Part shown: piece after piece, positions 55,492 to 64,000 of the stretch
Layout of the letters: the number at the start of each line of letters is the position of its first letter
Numbering within the stretch: the first letter of the stretch is position 1
DNA from: Saussurea involucrata
Lineage: Eukaryota > Streptophyta > Magnoliopsida > Asterales > Asteraceae
Direction of reading: 5' to 3'
DNA: 64,000 nt
NCBI GenBank assembly: GCA_033807775.1
Contig: CM066321.1
Span: forward strand, 234,414,350-234,478,349
The notes under the pieces: generated by a model
Seen by the model: only the letters and a program-made list of their open reading frames with translations
Told to the model about the DNA's origin: nothing
The model's database searches: none
Position numbers and translations under genes: made by a program

Positions 55492-56499
55492 ATGGCGGAT
55501 CAACAACCACAACAGGGCAATCCTCCTCAAGAGGAGTTTATTGACGAAGAGGCTGACAACGCCTTGGTTCCAGAAGATCATGGTATTGAAATCGTGGCAA
55601 ACAATCACCACCTAGACGCTGTTGAGTTCCGACCACAACATCGCGTGGTCGTGGACATACTTCTTGGACATCGACTTCACGAAGCACTCACCACTACCAC
55701 CGACGTCCCGGTTCTTTACCTTTATCAAGTTTGGCGCTCTAGTCAAGTTGTCATGGCGCTCAACTCTCAGACAATTACGGCAATGATCGATCATCATCCG
55801 TTCGCGCTCACACCAGAGTCTTTCCGATGTCTACTATCCTTACCCGAAGCTAATGTCGGCGGCTGTGCTGCCTATGACCCTGCTGTCGACGACAACACTC
55901 TCTGCGCAGACATCCGTGCTCTCGGATACAACCATGCACTGAACCGCACATCCGCCTGCAACCGCAAATATTGGGCACCTATCTGGTACACCCTGTTTAC
56001 GATTTTGAACAAGTGTCTATCCTCCAGATGGAAGGGGATCGACTAGTGCACAACAGACTTCCTACGCCTCTTTCACGCCGTCAGCTACAACCGTCACATC
56101 GACTTCGCCATGATCAGCTGGCGCGACGTAGTTCAGACTATCTGGGCGATCGGCGGAATGAAGGAAAAGAAATTCCTTCTATACCCAGTATTCCTGTCGT
56201 TGGCCATCCGTCAGCATATGGACGCAAATCCGAACATACCACGACGCATGAACCCCTCGGTATGTTCTCCTTTTAACTTACACTATCTTGTGATTCGTAA
56301 CTCGTCCAATGCCCAAGCCATGCCTATACCAGAAGACCTACTAGCACACGCGGACCCCAATGCACCGAGTGTGATAGAATATAGAAGAGCGTTAGGTGTA
56401 GGTGATCCTGTGGTCCAGCCAGAGCCAGAGGGACCTCCCCAAGGAGTTAACCCGACCGACGTGAGGGTCCAAAGACACGTGGAGGTAGAGTCTGGGTAG
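55492..56499 (+). pseudogene. Env-like ORF of element E, N-terminal part
   Basis: The frame starts MADQQPQQGNPPQ at 55492 and has one TAG at 56044-56046 before running on to TAG at 56497-56499. The text (ALTPESFRCLLSLPEAN, IWYTLFTILNKCLSS, FAMISWRDVVQTIW) parallels the N-terminal domain of the env-like genes of Copia-1 and Copia-2 in layout though not closely in sequence. This places it in the same plant-transposon protein type. A possible splice donor (CCCTCG/GTATGT near 56261) follows. Function is unknown. Confidence 0.55.
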
Positions 56500-56519
56500 C
56501 TGGAGCTCCCAGACGGGGC

Positions 56520-58244
56520 GTGTTGAGAGTACATTCTGGGAGGGGAACAGACATGGGCGGTGCATTGGATACGCGTGCCGGTACAAGCCAATCTAGCCGA
56601 CCTGGTACCAGCCAACCATCCCGACAACACACCGTTCAACCAACTACCCCTTCACACACCCGTACAACCGATGACGCCGGAACGTCGACATCCCTACACG
56701 AGGTCCCGGTTGTCACTGCCGCCCCTATGCTTGATCGAGACCCCGGAACGGACACAACAGAACCAATATCACCGTTCACCCAAGCCGATGTTGTCGATTC
56801 CGACACAACTGACACCGATACAGATCAAACCATCTGTGCCTCATTAATACCCCCCGTATCGGACGTCAACCGCCAATGACTGAAACATATTCATCTGACT
56901 CAACCATACCCTCCAACATCCCCACTTCCCAGCCAATTTCGGGAGACATAAGGAGAGAGGAGGGAGTATTAGTTGAAAATTTAGAACATGCGAGTCAGAG
57001 AGAATGGAGATCAAAACAAAATCACGAGAGATCAAGCCTAAGAACAAGAGAGGCTATTGAGCGAATCCAAACCAGTGTCGCCCAGGTAGCCACATCTGCT
57101 ATCTCGTCTCATTTGTTGGGACGAGTTATTGAAGAAGCCGTCGTGGACCTCGCGACACAATTGCACAGCCCTCCTAGCCACTCACTCAGCTCTCAACAGC
57201 TGAGTGTTTCATTTTCTCACGGGGACTTAGCACAAAGTCTATCGGTCTCTCACTCGGAGAGTCTCGATATTGAAATAAGAGAACAGCCTCCCCCATTCTC
57301 GACTTCTTTTTGTGCACCATTGAGTCTAGAGCCATTTGATATTATAACATCTTCTTCGGCTAGGACACAAATCGAGACTGCTAACATCGGTGCTCTTAGT
57401 GACCCGCTCGGAACATCCGTAGTATCTCTGCCCTTGAGCGGAATACGAGGATTGGATGGAAATCCAACCATAGTCAACATCACGCCAACTATGAACGTAG
57501 GTGGTACTTCTGTTGAATCAACAGTCGTAACCATAACGGGTAATCTAAGTGATCCCGGCGGTGATTTACCCGACATTTTGTCAAGGGAGTATCTGGACAG
57601 CGCCCTAAAGACTGTCCGCGAAACATTGGAAAAGGAGTTCAGAACGGAGCTCGATAAGGTCAAAAGCCTAATCAAAGCGATGGAAAAAGTGGTCGAAACC
57701 GAAACAAGACCGACACCTCCACCAGCACCTGCTCAGCATACATACTCCGTGGATGATTTGAAGACCATGTTCCTCGCCCAACTGCTCCAACACGACAACA
57801 CTGACTCCCCAACTGAAGCAGATCTCAGCACAGGACTCCGATCACAAACATCTGCTCAGCCGTTGACGACCCGATTGGACCAGCTTGACACGACTCTGAA
57901 GGACGTTCAGAACGCCCTTACAACACTGTCCGACAGAGTCAACTCTCTCGGGAACACCTGCAAGAGTCAAGCTGGCAGACTCAAGCGACGCCACGATGAC
58001 CAGGATGATCGTAATCACCGTGAAGGGGAGAACAAACGACAACGACTATCAGAGTCTGAACCAATCGCCTCCGAAACTACTCCAACGGTTCAACCGGAAC
58101 TATCAGATGTGGCACAATCCAAAGATCAACCTGAAGCCCAGCTGAGTCTAGTCGAGATGGTCATCGATATGGACATCTCAGATGATGAAGATCCAATGGT
58201 TGAAAAGCCCGAGGGAGAATCCCAAGCACTGATCGTCTACACCC
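56520..58244 (+). pseudogene. Env-like ORF of element E, Ser/Thr-rich and coiled-coil part
   Basis: The frame 56520-56879 is rich in Thr, Ser and Pro (TSQSSRPGTSQPSRQ). It overlaps by four bases (ATGA) the next frame, 56876 on, which is open into the MITE at 58245. The latter has helical, charged segments (LDSALKTVRETLEKEFRTEL, RLDQLDTTLKDVQNAL) suggesting coiled coils and a basic patch GRLKRRHDDQDD. The order matches the Copia-1/-2 env-like genes. The MITE adds foreign codons before a stop at 58294. Confidence 0.5.
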
Positions 58245-58433
58245 AAGGTTCTAAAAGGCGTAAGGCGTGGCGTGGCGGCGAGGCCAAGCCTTAAGCCTTA
58301 CAAGATATGGCGGGACGCGGCGTTTTTCAAGGCGTGAACTAAGGCGGCAAATTAATATATCTTTTATACTATTATATAATATATATGTATAAAGTTTCTG
58401 TTTTTATTCAATGAATACAATTCTATCCAACAA

Positions 58434-58474
<41 letters not shown>

Positions 58475-58692
58475 GTATTAATTTTTAAAAAACACAAAAA
58501 AAGTACAAATTTTTAAAATTAATATTGACGCCTTATAAAAAACGGATGATATGGCGCACCATGGCGCGCCTTGAGCCGCCATGGTGTGAGCCACGCCTTA
58601 CAAGAACGTTATGGCCTATATCGTAATGGCGGAGACGCGTCTCGCAATATATCGCGCCATGGCGCGCGCCATGGCGCGCCTTTTAGAACCCT
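58245..58692. mobile_element. MULE-type MITE, 448 bases
   Basis: The ends CAAGGTTCTAAAAGGCG and (reverse of right) AGGGTTCTAAAAGGCGCG form a terminal inverted repeat. A perfect nine-base duplication GTCTACACC flanks it (58236-58244, 58693-58701), the Mutator signature. The body is non-coding, has a TA repeat near 58440-58470 and many GGCG/CGCC words that can fold back. Confidence 0.85.
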
Positions 58693-58720
58693 GTCTACAC
58701 CACACCGGAAAGGGTGATAA

Positions 58721-59977
58721 TGTCGATTTTCGACATTATTTTTTATCCTGAACTAGGTGGTTTACGCGTGTCTTCAAGTGAAATACGGGTTTTTGACGGG
58801 TTTTTGGTGAGAAAAGTACAGGTTTAAGCATTTTGTCCAGAAGAGCAGCAGATTCGACTCCCGGAGCTGAAAACGAGAAAAACTGAAGAGATGAGAAACA
58901 GAAGCTGGCGCCGGTCATGGCGCCAGCCAACCCGCGCCGCCATCCGCGCCAATTATTTAAAACAGAAGTTGGCGCCGGTCATGGAGCCAGCCCATCCGCG
59001 CCGGCGCTGGCCCCGACGCCCAGTTGTTTAAAACTCTTTTCTTTTGTAGGGTTTGGACTTTTCGACAGAGAGACGACGACGGCTGACCAGAAGGCGATTT
59101 TTGGAGAAGGAAAAGAGATTTTCGAGAAGGGGAATACGAGAGAAACGGATTGTGAAGGGAAATCAAAGACGATTGAGCACGTGAGATCAACGGGGATTCT
59201 TCTCAGGGAGTTATTTATCATTATCTCTATACCTTTCGAACCATGGATTCTTTGAAGCTTTTCTTTATCTTTCAGTATCTTTTACACACCCCCAACATGA
59301 GCTAAACTACATGTTGGGGGGTTGGATGATGCTTGGGTTTTCGATGTAGATTTAGAATGGTTTATGTTTTGATTTTAATTGATGGATGACGTTTGTGAAC
59401 TTGTGCTTAATGCATTTAATAAATTGATCACTTGTTAAATGATTTCATCGTTCTTGAGTATGTTTGAGAGAAATCTTGAGATTTAGATCGGGTTCATTAG
59501 CCACCGGGAGAATTTAGATAGAAATATAAAAATTCCCTCGGTGTTGTGTTCTAAATCTGCCCATTTAGTCAAGAGATTTGTGAGATCGAAAGATGAGCAA
59601 GTGTTCTTGAATAAATTCTCGCTGTAGCTTGAAAGAGTATAACGAGATTGGATTTTACAAGTCACGAATCATGAGAATTAATCATAAATCACTTTGAATG
59701 TTTGTTGAATATCCCATTCGGATTCCAACCCTTCAACTCTCCTCTTAATTTTACTAAACCAATCAGTCGTTCCAGCATTCTTGTGTGCGATAGTTAATTT
59801 AATATTTCAGAAACTCAACCAAATCAAATTTCCAATCGTTCAGTTAATAGTCTTTACAGTCATTGCGGTACTTAACACCAAGTTCCTGTGGATTCGATAC
59901 TCGTACTTACGTACATATTACTTGAGACGACACCGTACACTTGCGGTTAGTTAAGGAGGGTGTAAACCCGCCTATCA
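58721..59977 (+). repeat. 5' LTR of Athila-like element F
   Basis: The 1257-base LTR starts TGTCGATTTTCGACA, itself a short inverted repeat, and ends CCTATCA six bases before the PBS. A GC-rich block with hairpin GCTGGCGCC/GGCGCCAGC lies at 58904-58927. The left edge is inferred, since the partner LTR is outside the window. Confidence 0.7.
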
Positions 59978-59983
59978 AGTTTT

Positions 59984-60000
59984 TGGCGCCGTTGCCGGGG
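59984..60000 (+). promoter_or_regulatory. Primer-binding site of element F (tRNA-Asp type)
   Basis: TGGCGCCGTTGCCGGGG is the usual Athila/Tat primer site, complementary to the 3' end of plant tRNA-Asp. Confidence 0.9.
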
Positions 60001-60183
60001 AACTTGTTTTGTGTTGATATCACTACCAGCTGTAGGTATTATTACATTGAGCATTTTTTTTATTTTTGCAATTTATTTTTATTTCATTTTTCGTATTCAA
60101 GATTTTGACCCAAGTTTCTTGTTACTTCATTGCTGCAAGTTCTGATTGGTGACTTACTTTTTGCTGCAGATTGCTTCTAGTTT

Positions 60184-63100
60184 ATGCTAAGAAGGAGTTC
60201 CTCTGGTGAACTCGAACAGTTTGATCCTGAAATCGAAAGGACTGCAAGGAGGTTAAGGAGGCAAGCCAGACTCAGAAGTCAGCAAGAAATGGAGGGTCTA
60301 GACAACGACAACATCAATGATGGGGAAGATTGGGGAGAAGGGTTCGCCATGGGTAACGGGGAACCAATTCGAAACGTGAATGCAAACAACCCCAACAACC
60401 AGAACTATAATGCTAATCCTGGTAACAACAATGTCAACAACAATGGTGTTAACAACAATGTGAATCATCCGCCACCACCACGACAGAGAGTGCCTATGCG
60501 GAATTTTGCTAATCCGAACATGGGGGCCGTCCAGAGAGGACCTTATGTCCCTCCAATTGCAGCAAACAATTTTGAAATCAAGACTGGCACCATCCAATTA
60601 GTGCAAGCAAATATGTTTGGAGGAGCAGCATCTGAAGACCCGCACAGCCATTTGAGAACATTTGAGAAGATCTGTAACACCTTTAAGGTGAATGGGGTTG
60701 ACCCAGGTTCGATCAAACTCCGACTCTTTCCGTTTTCATTGAGGGGTCGAGAAGCTGAATGGGAAGAGAGTCTACCAAACGGGCAGATTCGTACATGGAA
60801 TGATATGGTGATGGCTTTCTTAAACAAATTCTTTCCACCGGGGCGAACAGCCCAACTGCTGTCAGATATCACTTATTTTGGCCAATGGGATCAAGAATCC
60901 TTTTATGAGGCCTGGGAACGGTACAAGGGTATGCTAAAAAAGTTCCCTCATCATGGTCTGCATGAATGGATGGTCATCCAAACGTTCTATCAGGGATTGC
61001 ATCCACATCATAAGAATGACCTCACTTCCGCTGCTGGTGGTGCGCTGATGAATATGTCATATGAAGACGCGTATGAGCTGATTGAGAATCTTGCGGAACA
61101 CAGTTATTCCACTCCTCGGTCAGCCACTAGGAAGGTGGCAAGTGTACAAGAAAGTGATGAACTGAAAGTTATTAAGGCACAATTGGCAGCTAACACAAAT
61201 CACCTGAAAGGAACAACAATTCAGCCAACTTGTCAAGGAGATACGGGCTACCAAGAGCCAATGGGGTCGTCTCAAGAATTTCCTCCGGAGCAAGTGCAAT
61301 TCCTTCAAAACCGTAATAACCGGTCGAGGAACGACCCTTTCTCAAATACTTACAATGAGGGATGGAAACGACATCCAAACTTCTCGTGGAGTCAACCACA
61401 GAACGCACAAAAAGAGCCCATGTTCCAGCAACAGCAGAACCAATTCGGTAATACTTCTAACTCTTCTACTCAAAATACTAACGTTTATCGTCCTCCAGGT
61501 TACAATCAAAGGAGGCAAGAAGAAGGACAAGGAAGTGAGAAGAAATCCGGATTGGAGGAGATGTTGATGAAATTTGTCTCGAAAATGGATAGTGCAGTCG
61601 GAGAATTGACATCATCTGTTGGTACTTTGACCAGTTCAGTTGGAACAATAAGAGTTGCGACGGATCAAAACACCGCATCGATTCGAATTCTAGAAGGACA
61701 AATGGGGCAGATGGCAGATGCGTTAGCTGTTCGAAGTCAAGGTACGTTCCCGAGCCAAAGCGAGAAGAAACCAAGAGAAGATTGTAAGGCAGTCCAGCTG
61801 AGAAGTGGGAAAGAGTTAATCAAAGACCCCCGCCTTGAAGCAAGAGAAGTGGTAAGAGAACCTCATGATCATACGACGGAGGAAGAAGGGGATGGAGAGA
61901 AGGAAGATGAGGAGATGGAAATGGAAGATAAGAAAGCTTCCAGCACTGAGATACCTAGATCTACACCGAAGATAACCATACCACCGGTAGCATCGAAAGT
62001 GCCATATCCGGACCGTTTGAAGGCACAAAGGGATGAGGTTCAGTTTTCTAAATTTTTAGAAGTCTTTAAAAAGTTACACATTAACATTCCCTTTGCAGAT
62101 GCATTAGCTCAGATGCCTTCGTACGTGAAGTTTTTAAAGGACATCCTCTCCAACAAGAGGAAAATTGAGGAACACGCAACTATGGCACTCACTGAAGAGT
62201 GCAGTGCAATAATCCAGCACAAACTTCCTCAAAAGTTGAAAGATACAGGGAGTTTTACGATTCCTGTTCATATAGGAGGTTCTGATTTTGGTAAGGCACT
62301 TTGTGATTTAGGTGCGAGTATTAACTTGATGCCTTTGTCCATTTTCAGGAAGCTTGGATTAGGAGAGGTACAGCCGACGAACGTGACACTCCAACTGGCG
62401 GATAGGTCCATTAAGTATCCGTATGGGGTTATTGAAGACGTTTTGGTGAAGGTGGATAAATTTTATTTTCCAGCATATTTTGTCATTTTAGACATGGATG
62501 AAGATAAAGAAATCCCTCTCATTATGGGCCGACCATTTCTAGCCACCCGAGGTGCATTAATCGATGTGCAAGGAGGAAAACTTTCCCTTAATGTTGGCAA
62601 AGAAAGAGTCGTGTTCAGTGTTTTCCCAACAGCACGAGCCGGGGTGGAGCGAGGTAATTGCTATCGGGTAGATGTGATAGATGAGATTGTTGAAGAAGCT
62701 TCCCAACTTAATCATAGTGATGATCCGCTCGGGAATGCCTTAACCGGAATATGCACCGATAGCGAGAATGTGAGTGTGAAGCAACTAAATGCATTATCCG
62801 AGTACCGAGGCCCGAAAAGATCAACGAAAGAGGATTTGGGTGAGCCAATTGCTAAATCACAGCCATCATCAAAAGTGCCACCCACGTTAGAACTTAAACA
62901 GCTACCGACACATCTAGAGTATGCCTTTTTAGGCGACAATTCAACACTACCGGTAATCATCGCTGCACACCTCACTTCGGTAGAAAAAGAAAAGTTGATC
63001 AGAGTTTTGAGGGCTCACCAATCTGCCATCGGGTGGACCATAGCAGATTTGAAGGGGTTGAGTCCAACTTTTTGTATGCACAGAATTAATCTGGAAGAAG

Positions 63101-64000
63101 AACACAAGCCTACCGTTCAACACCAACGTCGGTTGAATCCAAACATGAAGGAAGTAGTCCGGAAGGAAGTGTTAAAACTTCAAGATGCTGGAATCATTTA
63201 TGCTGTAGCCGACAGTCCGTGGGTAAGTCCGGTACAAGTTGTACCCAAGAAAGGAGGAATTACAGTCGTGAAAAACAACAACAACGAGCTTATTCCATCG
63301 CGAACAGTGACAGGGTGGCGTGTGTGTATCGATTATAGGAAGTTGAATGACGCCACCAAGAAAGACCATTTCCCACTTCCATTTATCGATCAGATGTTAG
63401 AGCCACTTTCGGGCCATGCATACTATTGTTTTCTTGACGGGTATTCGGGATACAACCAAATCCCAATTGCACCAGAAGATCAACAAAAGACGACATTTAC
63501 TTGTCCATATGGCACGTTCGCATATCGGAGAATGCCCTTCGGATTATGTAACGCACCGGGTACGTTTCAGCAGTGCATGATGGCGATTTTCTCCGACATG
63601 GTGGAGAAAACAATTGAGATATTTATGGATGACTTCTCAGTGTTTGGGGATTCATTCGACGCGTGTCTCGATCACTTAGAAGCAGTTTTGAAGCGGTGTC
63701 AAGAAACGAGCCTAGTACTCAACTGGGAAAAGTGCCATTTCATGGTAACGGAAGGCATCGTACTTGGACACAAGATTTCAAGGGAAGGCATAGAGGTGGA
63801 TAAAGCGAAAGTAGCCGTTATAGAGAATCTGCCATATCCAACAACAGTGAAGGGAGTGAGAAGCTTCTTGGGACACGCAGGGTTTTACCGGCGTTTCATC
63901 AAGGACTTCTCTAAAATTGCTAAACCTTTAAGCTCTTTACTTTTGAAGGATGTTAATTTTGATTTTACTAATGAATGTATTGCTGCGTTTGACAGGTTGA
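60184..64000 (+). CDS. gag-protease-RT polyprotein of Athila-like element F (open to window edge)
   Basis: I translated this frame codon by codon: from ATG 60184 to 64000 there is no stop, 1272 codons. Residues 40-120 are Asn-rich; the gag core is at about 165-280 (LRLFPFSLRGREAEWEESL, FLNKFFPPGRTAQL). A charged linker follows. The protease-like motif KALCDLGASINLMPL has its aspartate at residue 708. RT spans about 985-1250, with WRVCIDYRKLND, CFLDGYSGYNQ (aspartate 1085), RMPFGLCNAPGTFQQCM and the catalytic FMDDF (aspartates 1149 and 1150). RNase H, integrase and any 3' ORF lie beyond the window. The lack of lesions marks it as the best preserved coding region here. The start was chosen as the first in-frame ATG after the PBS leader. 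Confidence 0.93.
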   Translation, partial: MLRRSSSGELEQFDPEIERTARRLRRQARLRSQQEMEGLDNDNINDGEDWGEGFAMGNGEPIRNVNANNPNNQNYNANPGNNNVNNNGVNNNVNHPPPPRQRVPMRNFANPNMGAVQRGPYVPPIAANNFEIKTGTIQLVQANMFGGAASEDPHSHLRTFEKICNTFKVNGVDPGSIKLRLFPFSLRGREAEWEESLPNGQIRTWNDMVMAFLNKFFPPGRTAQLLSDITYFGQWDQESFYEAWERYKGMLKKFPHHGLHEWMVIQTFYQGLHPHHKNDLTSAAGGALMNMSYEDAYELIENLAEHSYSTPRSATRKVASVQESDELKVIKAQLAANTNHLKGTTIQPTCQGDTGYQEPMGSSQEFPPEQVQFLQNRNNRSRNDPFSNTYNEGWKRHPNFSWSQPQNAQKEPMFQQQQNQFGNTSNSSTQNTNVYRPPGYNQRRQEEGQGSEKKSGLEEMLMKFVSKMDSAVGELTSSVGTLTSSVGTIRVATDQNTASIRILEGQMGQMADALAVRSQGTFPSQSEKKPREDCKAVQLRSGKELIKDPRLEAREVVREPHDHTTEEEGDGEKEDEEMEMEDKKASSTEIPRSTPKITIPPVASKVPYPDRLKAQRDEVQFSKFLEVFKKLHINIPFADALAQMPSYVKFLKDILSNKRKIEEHATMALTEECSAIIQHKLPQKLKDTGSFTIPVHIGGSDFGKALCDLGASINLMPLSIFRKLGLGEVQPTNVTLQLADRSIKYPYGVIEDVLVKVDKFYFPAYFVILDMDEDKEIPLIMGRPFLATRGALIDVQGGKLSLNVGKERVVFSVFPTARAGVERGNCYRVDVIDEIVEEASQLNHSDDPLGNALTGICTDSENVSVKQLNALSEYRGPKRSTKEDLGEPIAKSQPSSKVPPTLELKQLPTHLEYAFLGDNSTLPVIIAAHLTSVEKEKLIRVLRAHQSAIGWTIADLKGLSPTFCMHRINLEEEHKPTVQHQRRLNPNMKEVVRKEVLKLQDAGIIYAVADSPWVSPVQVVPKKGGITVVKNNNNELIPSRTVTGWRVCIDYRKLNDATKKDHFPLPFIDQMLEPLSGHAYYCFLDGYSGYNQIPIAPEDQQKTTFTCPYGTFAYRRMPFGLCNAPGTFQQCMMAIFSDMVEKTIEIFMDDFSVFGDSFDACLDHLEAVLKRCQETSLVLNWEKCHFMVTEGIVLGHKISREGIEVDKAKVAVIENLPYPTTVKGVRSFLGHAGFYRRFIKDFSKIAKPLSSLLLKDVNFDFTNECIAAFDRL

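Larger units (their letters stand above)
38406..64000 (+). mobile_element. Copia element E (Sirevirus-like), 5' part; continues beyond the window
   Basis: The element has a short LTR, an initiator tRNA-Met type PBS, a leader with a CCGG-motif array, a copia gag with coiled-coil tail, then a second CCGG array and an env-like ORF (55492 on). No protease, integrase, RT or RNase H is found between gag and env-like ORF once Copia-2 is removed, so pol is deleted. Copia-2, a MITE and Athila element F are nested in it. The 3' LTR must lie past 64000. Confidence 0.65.
58721..64000 (+). mobile_element. Athila-like Ty3/gypsy element F, 5' part; continues beyond the window
   Basis: A 5' LTR, a tRNA-Asp type PBS and one long gag-pol frame are present. 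The gag lacks a zinc knuckle, and the RT has FMDDF, as in Athila. The preceding five bases GATAA (58716-58720) should recur at the far end. It interrupts element E after the MITE. Confidence 0.85.

Overview
The window is a stretch of plant nuclear DNA made almost wholly of nested transposable elements. I see no convincing single-copy host gene, rRNA or tRNA gene. The reasons for calling it plant are Ty3/gypsy elements of Tat and Athila type, Ty1/copia elements of Sirevirus type with a third ORF, a FAR1-like Mutator (MULE) transposase, a MULE-linked ULP1-like gene and a PIF/Harbinger transposase. A eudicot is likely; Asteraceae is only a guess from the gag and MULE flavour.

Layout. 1-23200: part of a minus-strand Tat-like gypsy element (A). 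Its 5' LTR is at 22360-23200, and its left part is lost beyond the window. Element B (minus strand) sits in A's 3' antisense ORF, C (plus strand) sits in B's pol, and the LTR end of D (1-46) sits in C's antisense ORF. All four are one family, and A and B have pol starting just after the primer-binding site with no gag or protease. A complete Sirevirus-like copia element, Copia-1 (7898-22231, TSD GTTGC), is inserted in A's pol and itself carries an antisense copia fragment (13364-14878).

23201-about 38000: remains of a Kaonashi-like MULE. A FAR1/MURA-type transposase pseudogene runs on the plus strand, a small coiled-coil ORF follows, and a large multi-exon ULP1-protease-like pseudogene runs on the minus strand. 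An otherwise well-preserved PIF/Harbinger element (31675-33572, TSD TAA) and a small MITE are inserted in it.

38406-end: copia element E, with a short LTR, a gag, no visible pol and an env-like third ORF. It contains a second Sirevirus copy, Copia-2 (42489-55431, TSD GTACG), a MULE-type MITE (58245-58692, 9-bp TSD GTCTACACC), and a young Athila-like gypsy element F from 58721. F's gag-protease-RT frame is open for 3.8 kb to the window edge.

How the parts work. Copia-1 and Copia-2 share the order LTR, PBS, gag (two zinc knuckles), protease-integrase-RT-RNase H, a promoter-like spacer, a spliced env-like gene, PPT, LTR. The spacer and the splice sites are conserved between the copies although both copies have broken frames, so the third gene looks like a separately expressed unit. 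The Tat-like family similarly carries an antisense ORF with its own TATA box and intron near the 3' LTR. Most coding parts are decayed; F is the exception within the window.
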